Source of the DNA: Candidatus Peribacteria bacterium
GTDB taxonomy: Bacteria > Patescibacteriota > Gracilibacteria > UBA1369 > GCA-2718715
DNA length: 12,055 nucleotides
Reading direction: 5' to 3'
NCBI GenBank assembly: GCA_943349385.1
Contig: CALQZM010000020.1
Span: forward strand, 1-12,055
Part shown: positions 6,005 through 12,055 of the stretch, in pieces
How positions within the stretch are numbered: the stretch's first letter is position 1
Layout of the letters: each line of letters begins with the position of its first letter
Notes under the pieces: generated by a model
The model's input: the letters and a program-made list of their open reading frames with translations, nothing else
Database searches by the model: none
What the model was told of the DNA's origin: nothing
Program-made: the position numbers and the translations under genes

Positions 6005-7916
6005 TTTACCTGCAATTACAGATAAATTAACCGATGAGCATTTACTGTTTTTGAAAACATTTGCTAAATCTTGTCGTCGTTCAATCCTAGAAATGGTTAC
6101 TAATGCCCAAAGCGGACACCCTGGAGGATCTCTATCTTCTATCGATTTTTTGAGCTTAATTTATACTTTTATTTTAGGTCAAACTGGCGAAAAAATTGTA
6201 GTTTCAAATGGTCATATTTCTCCGGCTGTTTATTCAGTTTTAGCTGAAATGGGCTACGCAGATAAGAAAGAAGTTATTTCTACATTCCGAAAAATTGGTT
6301 CCAACTTTGAAGGACACGTAACTCGTCATGTTGACGGAGTTTGGTTTGGAACAGGACCTCTAGGAATAGGGGTTTCAGTGGCTTCTGCCTTTGCAAAAGC
6401 GTCTAAACTTAAAAATGACGGTCAAAAAGTTTTTGGACTTTTCGGTGACGGCGAAGCCCAAGAAGGTCAAGTTCATGAAATGGTACACTTTGCTAATAAA
6501 TACAAATTAGATAATTTATGTCTATTTGTAGATTATAACGATGTGCAATTATCGGCTTCACTACAAGAAATTATGCCTATCGATGTTTCAGCAATGTTTA
6601 AAGCTGGAGGATGGCATGTAATTGAGTTAGATGGTCATGACTATCAATCTATGTGGCAAGCCGTTTCAGATTTTTATACAGGAAAATTTGCCGGTAAACC
6701 AGTATTGCTTGCAGCTAAAACCCTTATGGGTAAAGGTATTGAATTTATGGAGCCAGATGGAATCGCAAAAAAAGCCTCTTGGCACGGAAAAGCCCCCAGT
6801 GCCGAAATGACAATGGAGGCACTTTCTAAAATTGAAATGACCACCGATGAGACTGCCTTATTAGACTTATTTAGAGCTAACAATGTTAAATGGCATCCAG
6901 AACATGCCAAATTTACAAAATCACTTACCCCAATGCCAGAAGTTAAAACTGGCGATGCCGTTATTTACGAAGCAGGAACAGTTACCGACTGTCGATCTGC
7001 TTATGGAAAATCCCTGTTAGAATTAGCTAGGTTAAATCCAAATATAGTTGCCCTAACTGCCGACTTACGAGAATCTGTTAAAACCGACGGAGTACATCAT
7101 GAATTCCCAGAAAGACACATTGAAGTTGGAATTGCCGAGCAAAACATGGTTTCAGTTGCAGGTGGCCTATCGCTAGCCGGATTTGTTCCATTTGCCTCGA
7201 CTTTTGGAGTCTTTATGTCTAGCCGAGCCAAAGATCAAGCCCGAGTAAACGACATTAATCAGTGCAATGTAAAAATGGTGGCTACTCACTGTGGACTTTC
7301 AGTAGGTGAAGACGGTCCAACTCATCAAGCCATCGACGATATGACATCTTTCCTCGGAATGTTCAATACACATGTAATCGAGCCTGCCGATCCCAACCAA
7401 TGCGACCGAATCATTAGATTTATTGCCTCGCATTATGGCAATTTCTACGTTCGAATGGGACGACATAAATTTGCAGTCCTTACAAAAGAAGATGGAACTC
7501 CATTCTTCGACGCTAACTATAAATTCGAGTACGGAAAATCAGACGTAATCCGACAAGGTTCAGACTTAACAATTGTTGCCTCTGGCGCTTGCGTTGGTGA
7601 ATCTTTGAAAGCCATTGAACAAGCAGGATTACAAGGCAAAGTCGAACTTATCGCATTAAATTCTCTAAAACATATCGACTCAACAATTCTAGATTCAGTC
7701 CGAAAAACTGGCAAATTAATTACCGTCGAAGACCACAATCCTAAAGCCGGAATCGGTACTATGATTGCTCAAGAAATCGCACTTAATGGAATCTCCCTAA
7801 CTAAATTTGAAATGCTCGGCGTTAAAGAGTATCAATTATCTGGTACACAGGCAGATTTATATAAAGCTGGAATGATAGATGCGCAGGCTATTCAAAAAGC
7901 TATCGATTCTCTTTAG
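5988..7916 (+). CDS. tkt: Transketolase (full-length, single chain)
   Basis: Thiamine diphosphate- and Mg-dependent transfer of two-carbon ketol units between xylulose 5-phosphate and aldose phosphates. The 642 residues contain the N-terminal PP domain, the PYR domain and the C-terminal domain in one chain, not split into two subunits as in many archaea. Motifs: SGHPGGS (42-48), GTGPLGIG (121-128), ThDP motif GDGEAQEG (153-160) with VDYND (181-185), GIAEQN (381-386) with the activating glutamate E384, STFGVFMSSRAKDQ (404-417), and GEDGPTHQ (440-447). It is slightly shorter than E. coli TktA (about 660). ATG 5988 lies inside the last codons of pgi in another frame (17-nt overlap); the N-terminus matches the family from about residue 15, so this start is reasonable. 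A hairpin-rich spacer follows. Confidence 0.97.
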   Translation: MNEKLNLPAITDKLTDEHLLFLKTFAKSCRRSILEMVTNAQSGHPGGSLSSIDFLSLIYTFILGQTGEKIVVSNGHISPAVYSVLAEMGYADKKEVISTFRKIGSNFEGHVTRHVDGVWFGTGPLGIGVSVASAFAKASKLKNDGQKVFGLFGDGEAQEGQVHEMVHFANKYKLDNLCLFVDYNDVQLSASLQEIMPIDVSAMFKAGGWHVIELDGHDYQSMWQAVSDFYTGKFAGKPVLLAAKTLMGKGIEFMEPDGIAKKASWHGKAPSAEMTMEALSKIEMTTDETALLDLFRANNVKWHPEHAKFTKSLTPMPEVKTGDAVIYEAGTVTDCRSAYGKSLLELARLNPNIVALTADLRESVKTDGVHHEFPERHIEVGIAEQNMVSVAGGLSLAGFVPFASTFGVFMSSRAKDQARVNDINQCNVKMVATHCGLSVGEDGPTHQAIDDMTSFLGMFNTHVIEPADPNQCDRIIRFIASHYGNFYVRMGRHKFAVLTKEDGTPFFDANYKFEYGKSDVIRQGSDLTIVASGACVGESLKAIEQAGLQGKVELIALNSLKHIDSTILDSVRKTGKLITVEDHNPKAGIGTMIAQEIALNGISLTKFEMLGVKEYQLSGTQADLYKAGMIDAQAIQKAIDSL

Positions 7917-7924
7917 ATATAAAA

Positions 7925-8002
7925 CGACGGCGCCGTCGGATTGAAAGTTTGATTGTATTTAATCCGAAAAGAAGATACTTAACTTAACTTTTTAATAAGT
8001 AT
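7925..8002 (+). promoter_or_regulatory. Three-hairpin spacer between tkt and gnd (possible attenuator or leader)
   Basis: The 88-nt spacer holds three consecutive inverted repeats. H1 is the perfect palindrome CGACGGCGCCGTCG (7925-7938), strikingly GC-rich here. H2 spans 7936-7967: TCGGATT pairs with AATCCGA, and AAA/TTT extends it past one bulged G, leaving an 11-nt loop. H3 is ATACTTA (7975-7981)/TAAGTAT (7996-8002), ending 2 nt before the gnd ATG. H1 and H2 share 7936-7938, so they compete partly. H1 lacks an immediate T-run, so it is not a standard terminator. No convincing promoter was found; TTTAAT (7991-7996) lies in the H3 loop and 3' arm, 8 nt before the ATG. Confidence 0.4.
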
Positions 8003-8004
8003 AT

Positions 8005-9384
8005 ATGAATCAAATCGGAATAATCGGACTAGGAACAATGGGCGCTAACTTAGCTCGTAATTTTGCCAGCCGCCAAATCAAAACAGCAGTTTTTAACCGT
8101 ACTATCGAAACTACCAAAGAGTTTATTGCCAATTTTGGAGGCGAAGGTCATTTGACTGGTTACGAAACACTAAAGGAATTTATTGATTCTTTAGAGTCAC
8201 CACGCAAAGTAATGTTAATGGTAACAGCAGGACCAGCAACCGAGGCTGTAATTGAGCAGTTAGCAGAAATTTTAAGTCCCAAAGATATTATAATTGATGG
8301 CGGAAACACAAATTACAAGGATACTATCCGTCGAACAGAACAACTAAAAGCTAAACAGATTAATTTTATTGGCTGCGGAGTTTCTGGTGGTGAAAAAGGA
8401 GCGCTTGAAGGTCCAAGTTTGATGCCAGGAGGTGATTTGCAAGTACTCGAAGAAATAATGCCATTCTTAGAGCAAATAGCTGCTAAGGATTTTAATGGAA
8501 ATCCATGCGTACATCCTTTTGAAGGAATTGGTGCAGGGAATTTAATTAAAACTGTTCACAATGGAATTGAATATGGACTTATGCAAGTTTTGGCTGACGC
8601 CTATGAAGTATTAAGAAAAGTTTACAATCTTAAACCAGAAGGAATTGCCGAAATTTTTAAGGATTTTAATCGGTCAGAATTAAATGGATTTCTACTAGAA
8701 ACAGCAATTCAAGTTTTAGAAAAACCAGACACTTTCAATAAATCCGAAAAATTAATAAATTATATTTCAGACGAGGCCGGTTCCAAAGGAACCGGCGGCT
8801 GGACTGTCGAAGCAGCACTCGAATATGGAGTGCCTGTTCCAACTTTGGCAGCTAGTTTATTTGCTAGACAGCTTTCGGCTTGGCCTGAGCAAAGATTAAA
8901 AGATAAGGCTTTGTTTCCACGTCCTTTGGCCGATCAAATTACCAAGGATCCATTAGATATTTTTACGGCAAAATTAGAGCAAGCAGTTTGGTTATCGTGC
9001 ATAGTTAGTTTTATGCAAGGAATCCGGCTTATTGACGAAGTAAGTTTAAAAAATAATTGGGGAGTTTATACAGGTGATGTAGTGAGAGTATGGCAAGGTG
9101 GATGCATAATTAGAACGCAACTATTAAAGTATTTTCCACTCATTGAGAACGGAAAACTATTAGAGTCTAAACTGCCAACAACTACTAATTCTTTAGCCTA
9201 TGTTTACTCGATTGCTGCAAAATTTGGAGTGGCTACACCTGCTCTATCAAATAGCTTTGACTATATTGCCTATTCAACTGATCCAAATTTACCAACAAAT
9301 TTTGTACAAGGATTGCGTGATTGCTTTGGAGCCCATACTTATAAACGAAATGATCGAGATGGCGTTTTTACAGAAAATTGGTAA
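8005..9384 (+). CDS. gnd: 6-phosphogluconate dehydrogenase, decarboxylating
   Basis: Oxidatively decarboxylates 6-phosphogluconate to ribulose 5-phosphate and CO2 with reduction of NAD(P)+. N-terminal Rossmann motif GLGTMG (8-13), with NRT (31-33) after the second strand, as in NADP-dependent members. Substrate motifs are GVSGGEKGALEGPSLMPGG (125-143) and KTVHNGIEYG (182-191), containing the catalytic lysine K182 and glutamate E189. SDEAGSKGTGGWT (255-267) and RDCFGAHTYKR (438-448) complete the signature. Length 459 is close to the usual ~470. The usual GAGH before the catalytic lysine reads GAGN here (N179), and GGW replaces the common GKW. The gene lies 88 nt after tkt. No zwf or pgl gene is in the window, so the source of 6-phosphogluconate is unclear. 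Confidence 0.97.
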   Translation: MNQIGIIGLGTMGANLARNFASRQIKTAVFNRTIETTKEFIANFGGEGHLTGYETLKEFIDSLESPRKVMLMVTAGPATEAVIEQLAEILSPKDIIIDGGNTNYKDTIRRTEQLKAKQINFIGCGVSGGEKGALEGPSLMPGGDLQVLEEIMPFLEQIAAKDFNGNPCVHPFEGIGAGNLIKTVHNGIEYGLMQVLADAYEVLRKVYNLKPEGIAEIFKDFNRSELNGFLLETAIQVLEKPDTFNKSEKLINYISDEAGSKGTGGWTVEAALEYGVPVPTLAASLFARQLSAWPEQRLKDKALFPRPLADQITKDPLDIFTAKLEQAVWLSCIVSFMQGIRLIDEVSLKNNWGVYTGDVVRVWQGGCIIRTQLLKYFPLIENGKLLESKLPTTTNSLAYVYSIAAKFGVATPALSNSFDYIAYSTDPNLPTNFVQGLRDCFGAHTYKRNDRDGVFTENW

Positions 9385-9406
9385 ACTAAATTTGTAAAAT
9401 TTTAAT
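9378..9406 (+). promoter_or_regulatory. Weak candidate promoter for sodA
   Basis: TTGGTA (9378-9383), a 17-nt spacer, then TTTAAT (9401-9406), spanning the gnd stop codon. The transcript would start about 6 nt before the sodA ATG, nearly leaderless. The 34-nt gap also fits read-through from gnd. Chance matches are common in such AT-rich sequence. Confidence 0.25.
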
Positions 9407-9418
9407 AATCAAATTAAC

Positions 9419-10033
9419 ATGACTTATACTTTACCAGCTTTGTCGTATGCCTACGATGCATTAGCTCCGCACATTGATGCATTAACTATGGAAGTCCATC
9501 ATACAAAGCATCACCAAGCCTACATTACAAAACTAAACGAAGCCCTTGAAAAGCATCCAGATTTAAAAGAAAAATCCCTCGATGAACTACTAATGAACTT
9601 AGATTCAGTTCCAGAAGACATTCGAACTGTAGTTAGAAATAACGGTGGTGGATACCTAAATCACTCTATGTTTTGGGAACTGCTTTCACCAACTCCAACT
9701 ACATTAAGTCCCGAACTAGAAGCTGCTATTGTTGCAACTTTTGGTTCAGTAGAAAAGTTTAAAGAAGATTTTGTAAATGCAGCCTTAACTAGATTTGGTA
9801 GCGGGTGGGCTTGGTTGTCTTTAACAGCCAATAAAAAATTAGTAGTGCATTCAACTGCTAATCAAGATTCACCAATTATGGAAGGACTAACGCCACTACT
9901 TGGTTTAGATGTTTGGGAACATGCTTATTATTTGAATTATCAAAATAGACGTCCTGATTACGCAGCAGCATTTTGGAATATCGTAAATTTTGAAAAAGTT
10001 TCAGCAAATTACAATGAAGCATTAAACAAATAA
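9419..10033 (+). CDS. sodA: Superoxide dismutase, Mn-type of the Fe/Mn family
   Basis: Cytosolic dismutation of superoxide to oxygen and hydrogen peroxide; there is no signal peptide. The four metal ligands are visible: H27 (in EVHHTKHHQAY), H82 (in GYLNHSMFW), D164 and H168 (in GLDVWEHAYYLNYQNRRPDY). STANQDSP places the outer-sphere glutamine Q149 in the second domain, and glycines occupy 76-78, the arrangement typical of Mn rather than Fe enzymes. Position 79 is Tyr where Mn enzymes usually have His (GGHxNH); this is not a metal ligand. Length 204 is normal. ATG 9419 matches the family N-terminus (YTLPALSYAYDALAPHID). It lies 34 nt after gnd with no Shine-Dalgarno. Metal choice inferred from sequence is often imperfect, and cambialistic activity is possible. 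Confidence 0.97.
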   Translation: MTYTLPALSYAYDALAPHIDALTMEVHHTKHHQAYITKLNEALEKHPDLKEKSLDELLMNLDSVPEDIRTVVRNNGGGYLNHSMFWELLSPTPTTLSPELEAAIVATFGSVEKFKEDFVNAALTRFGSGWAWLSLTANKKLVVHSTANQDSPIMEGLTPLLGLDVWEHAYYLNYQNRRPDYAAAFWNIVNFEKVSANYNEALNK

Positions 10034-10056
10034 GTGTCCTGTAAATAAAATTTAAT

Positions 10057-10296
10057 ATGATAAATACCTATTTAGGAATACTAGGAATGTCGGTTATCCT
10101 CTTTGCATTTCTCTCAAATAAAACTGGTCATTGGCAAACAAAGTCATTTAAATATGATTTAGCTAACTTGATTGGTAGTTCACTATTAGTTTATTATGGT
10201 TATACATTACAAAGTTATCCGTTCTTAATACTAAATGCATTCTGGGCGGGATTCTCTTTGAAAGACGTTATAAAATATTTATTTAATAAAAAATAA
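10057..10296 (+). CDS. Small membrane protein, possibly CBU_0592-like
   Basis: A 79-residue protein with three likely membrane-spanning segments, about residues 3-20, 34-51 and 54-71, and a basic C-terminal tail. The pattern YDLANLIGSSLLVYYGYTL followed by FLILNAFWAGFSL recalls the small CBU_0592-like membrane domain, in which an N-L-x-G helix is followed by an N-x-F/x-W helix. That is a resemblance from memory, and no function is known to me. It starts 23 nt after sodA; TTTAAT directly abuts the ATG and there is no Shine-Dalgarno. It lies 4 nt before the next gene, also a small membrane protein, so the two are probably co-transcribed. Confidence 0.78.
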   Translation: MINTYLGILGMSVILFAFLSNKTGHWQTKSFKYDLANLIGSSLLVYYGYTLQSYPFLILNAFWAGFSLKDVIKYLFNKK

Positions 10297-10300
10297 TAAA

Positions 10301-10597
10301 ATGAAAAAAAGAAATTTAGCATTATTTGTTACGGCTTGGGTATTAACACTTGGGGGAAACGGATTCTTAATGGATCTTATTAGCCAATTTTCAGGTTTGA
10401 ATCCACAAATGAATCAAGATCACATTTTTGTTTTAGCAGGATTAAATATCTTATTAACTCTTGCAGCAGGTGTGTTTGGTTATTTTGGAAGTAAAGAAAA
10501 AGAACTTAAACCAATGTCATATGTTGTTATGATTGTATCTGGATTAAATATCCTACAAACTTTAGTAGCAATTGTATTGCTTACTCTACAAGCTTAA
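10301..10597 (+). CDS. Small three-helix membrane protein, family unknown
   Basis: A 98-residue protein with a basic N-terminus (MKKRN) and three hydrophobic segments at about 7-27, 42-62 and 72-95, joined by a polar loop (GLNPQMNQDH) and a charged loop (SKEKELKP). I do not recognise a family. By the positive-inside rule the charged loop and the N-terminus should both be cytoplasmic, putting the 28-41 loop outside. It starts 4 nt after the preceding gene in an A-rich stretch with no Shine-Dalgarno, and ends 21 nt before the GerMN-domain gene. The neighbourhood suggests a cell-envelope role, but nothing in the sequence specifies it. Confidence 0.75.
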   Translation: MKKRNLALFVTAWVLTLGGNGFLMDLISQFSGLNPQMNQDHIFVLAGLNILLTLAAGVFGYFGSKEKELKPMSYVVMIVSGLNILQTLVAIVLLTLQA

Positions 10598-10618
10598 TTT
10601 CCTTAAATTAAATAAAAC

Positions 10619-11143
10619 ATGAAAAAAAGTTTAGCCAATCTATTAGTAGTTTTTTTACTTGTCGTAGTAACTGCTGGTTCAGTTGGCTATCTTTTCTTTT
10701 CAAATATACAAACAGCTTCTACTTCAGATGGAATAGTGACTTATGCCTTAGTTACTACAGCGCCAGAAGAAAATTCAATTGCTTTTGAAGGCTGTGGGGC
10801 AGAATTTATTAAGTTGTATTCTGTAAATGTTCCAGGAACTCTGCAAGATTCACTAGCTGGCTTATTCCAAGTTACAGATTATAAAATTCCAAATACAAAT
10901 TTTACTAATTCTCTTTATAATTCTACTATAAAATCAACAGTTACTCAGGAAGCTGAAACTACAATCGTTAATCTGAATGGGGATTTAATCTCTGCGGGTA
11001 CATGTGATGACCCTCGAGTAATTAATCAAATTACAAAAACTATCGAAGCTAATTTGCCTGAAAATTCTGAATATAAAATTAAATTAAATGGATCAGAACA
11101 AAACTGGAGATGTTGGAATGACATGTCCGGAAATTGTAACTAA
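10619..11143 (+). CDS. Membrane-anchored extracytoplasmic protein with a GerMN-like domain
   Basis: A 174-residue protein with a basic N-terminus and a long hydrophobic segment (about 6-27) that serves as an uncleaved anchor or signal peptide; there is no lipobox cysteine. The exported part, about 57-160, matches the GerMN pattern: a leading CG (59-60), a valine-rich strand (LYSVNVPG), SLYNSTIKS (98-106), TTIVNLNGDLISAGTCDDPRV (114-134 in part), then a helix and a final strand ending KIKLNG (153-158). I associate this layout, with CD-x-PRV, with proteins common in Patescibacteria. GerMN domains occur in germination protein GerM and lipoprotein LpqB, but the biochemical role is unclear. Four cysteines (59, 129, 165, 173) could form disulfides outside the membrane. 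The tail WRCWNDMSGNC is unusual. The 3' end overlaps the next gene. Confidence 0.82.
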   Translation: MKKSLANLLVVFLLVVVTAGSVGYLFFSNIQTASTSDGIVTYALVTTAPEENSIAFEGCGAEFIKLYSVNVPGTLQDSLAGLFQVTDYKIPNTNFTNSLYNSTIKSTVTQEAETTIVNLNGDLISAGTCDDPRVINQITKTIEANLPENSEYKIKLNGSEQNWRCWNDMSGNCN

Positions 11144-11894
11144 GCTATCGCTAAGTTTAACTTGCCTAAAATTAGCAGCACAAAAGCTAGATCTACCTTA
11201 TAAAGAATTGGGGGATTTTAAAGATATTTTAGTTATAAAAACAAAACGACAAGATTTGTATTTTTGGCTGAACAAAAGTCCATTTAACGATTCTATGGTT
11301 TTGCAAATTGCTAACGATAAACTTTTGCAAATTCAATTATTCAAAGAGTTGAATATTTTGTTTCCAGAAACATATTATTGGTTACCTACCAAGAAAAATT
11401 TACCAAAAAGTTTAGCAGAGGGATCTTGGATCACGAAACCTACGTATGGCAGTTTTTCAAAAGGAGTTGAGTTATTTCACTCTAACTCCGAGCTGATTTC
11501 TTATTTAAATGAAGTTGCTACCCATAAAAAACTTTTAATTCAAAAATATATTACCGGTACAGAATATCGAGTAATACTTCATAAAAATAAAATAAAATTA
11601 GTTTACCCAAAACTAGGTAACGAGCGATTTAGCCAAATTAGTTCACTCGAAACCTATACACCTCCCAAAATTACTGACCCTAATGTTATAAAATTATTCC
11701 AGCCAATTGCCGATCAACTATACCAAAAACTAAATTCCAATTTCTTAGGAGCTGACATCATTGTAGATAATAAAAATCAGCCCTATTTAATCGAAATAAA
11801 CGCCAATCCCGTATGTTACTTTTATTGCGAATTCAACGGCAAAGAAGATTTTATTCAAATCTACTCAGAACTTCTGCAGGAATATCAAAATTAG
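11118..11894 (+). CDS. ATP-grasp ligase-like protein, substrate unknown
   Basis: ATP-grasp enzymes join a carboxylate to an amine or thiol through an acyl-phosphate. Numbering from ATG 11118 (258 residues): NDKLLQIQLFKELNI (66-80) resembles the linker before the ATP-grasp fold. WITKPTYGSFSKGV (104-117) has the ATP-binding lysine and small-residue loop, and LIQKYITGTEYRV (140-152) the next ATP-contacting strand. GADIIVD (211-217) and LIEINANP (224-231) supply the Mg ligands D213, E226 and N228. The pattern is nearest the RimK/D-Ala-D-Ala ligase/cyanophycin synthetase group, but specificity cannot be read. An ATG at 11088 would add 10 residues. I prefer 11118 because GGAG (11106-11109) lies 8 nt upstream and the overlap with the GerMN gene falls from 56 to 26 nt. 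Its end overlaps yebC by 44 nt. Confidence 0.85.
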   Translation: MTCPEIVTKLSLSLTCLKLAAQKLDLPYKELGDFKDILVIKTKRQDLYFWLNKSPFNDSMVLQIANDKLLQIQLFKELNILFPETYYWLPTKKNLPKSLAEGSWITKPTYGSFSKGVELFHSNSELISYLNEVATHKKLLIQKYITGTEYRVILHKNKIKLVYPKLGNERFSQISSLETYTPPKITDPNVIKLFQPIADQLYQKLNSNFLGADIIVDNKNQPYLIEINANPVCYFYCEFNGKEDFIQIYSELLQEYQN

Positions 11895-12055
11895 AAATAA
11901 CTTCCATTACATCATCGTCTTCATCTAATTTATCAATTAAGTTAAATATCTTTTGAGCTGCCTCAAAATCATTTACTAATACAATATTTTTAGGAAACAA
12001 ACTTAATTTGGCATCTAATACTTTAAATCCAGTTTCTTCTAAACTTTTTCTTAAA
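11851..12055 (-). CDS. yebC: YebC/PmpR family protein, C-terminal part (5' end beyond right edge)
   Basis: The minus strand gives 67 codons ending at TAA (11853-11851). The fragment matches the YebC C-terminus: LRKSLEETGF, then LSLFPKNIVLV, FEAAQKIFNLIDKLDEDDDV, and the closing xNFDI motif, here SNFDI. YebC proteins are described both as transcriptional regulators and, more recently, as ribosome-associated factors that help translate proline-rich stretches; this fragment does not distinguish the two. A tail of 11 residues follows NFDI (PAEVLSRFE included), running into the 3' end of the ATP-grasp gene on the opposite strand. About 180 residues of the usual ~240-residue protein lie outside the window. 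No terminator is visible between the convergent genes. Confidence 0.9.
   Translation of the reverse strand, partial: LRKSLEETGFKVLDAKLSLFPKNIVLVNDFEAAQKIFNLIDKLDEDDDVMEVISNFDIPAEVLSRFE

Noticed and set aside
6674..7738. Minus-strand frames inside transketolase (and similar ones inside tlyA and tal).
   Set aside because: They are antisense to strongly conserved coding sequence and their translations resemble no protein family.
7925..7938. Intrinsic terminator for tkt.
   Set aside because: The stem is strong, but no T-run follows; the next 20 nt are mixed sequence. I describe it as a palindrome or leader element instead.
9200..9397. Plus-strand frame of 65 codons overlapping the end of gnd.
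   Set aside because: It lies in another frame of conserved gnd sequence, with no homology or start signals of its own.
1..12055. CRISPR array, insertion sequence, phage or defence genes.
   Set aside because: I saw no regularly spaced repeats, no transposase or integrase motifs, no terminal inverted repeats and no recognisable defence families. The helicase is a housekeeping PcrA/UvrD type, not an obvious defence partner.

Overview
The window looks like a compact, AT-rich (roughly one third GC by eye) bacterial chromosome segment. It most resembles a reduced-genome lineage such as the Candidate Phyla Radiation (Patescibacteria). That is an inference from dense tandem genes, many small orphan proteins, a GerMN-domain protein of a type I associate with those genomes, and a central metabolism built around the pentose phosphate route. 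No 16S rRNA gene is present to settle it. The standard genetic code fits: long reading frames contain no in-frame UGA. Of 14 stop codons, 10 are TAA, 3 TAG and 1 TGA.

Layout. Bases 1-1394 (minus) hold the first 464 codons of a PcrA/UvrD-type DNA helicase; its 3' end lies off the left edge. A short divergent promoter region (1395-1545) separates it from a long rightward run of genes. First come an unrecognised 133-residue protein and, directly abutting it, a TlyA-family rRNA 2'-O-methyltransferase. Next is an unrecognised pair of ~190-residue proteins joined by an ATGA overlap, with its own promoter inside an AT-rich palindrome. A 252-nt intergenic region with several inverted repeats precedes a pentose phosphate/glycolysis block: transaldolase, glucose-6-phosphate isomerase and transketolase (5-nt gap, then 17-nt overlap). 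An 88-nt hairpin-rich spacer follows, then 6-phosphogluconate dehydrogenase. After that come a Mn-type superoxide dismutase, two small membrane proteins, a membrane-anchored GerMN-domain protein and an ATP-grasp ligase. The ligase converges with, and overlaps by 44 nt, the 3' end of a leftward yebC gene cut by the right edge.

How the genes fit together. Transaldolase, Pgi and transketolase interconvert pentose, triose and hexose phosphates, and Gnd makes NADPH and ribulose 5-phosphate. Glucose-6-phosphate dehydrogenase and 6-phosphogluconolactonase are not in the window. The co-directional block fits supply of ribose phosphate and NADPH in a metabolically minimal cell, with SodA protecting against superoxide.

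Expression signals. Almost no gene has a Shine-Dalgarno sequence. Several likely transcription-unit heads instead have TTTAAT 8-9 nt before the ATG and a sigma70-like promoter placing the 5' end only about 15-22 nt upstream. This initiation pattern and the two structured intergenic regions are the most interesting signals. I did not find a defence system, CRISPR array, mobile element, tRNA or rRNA here.
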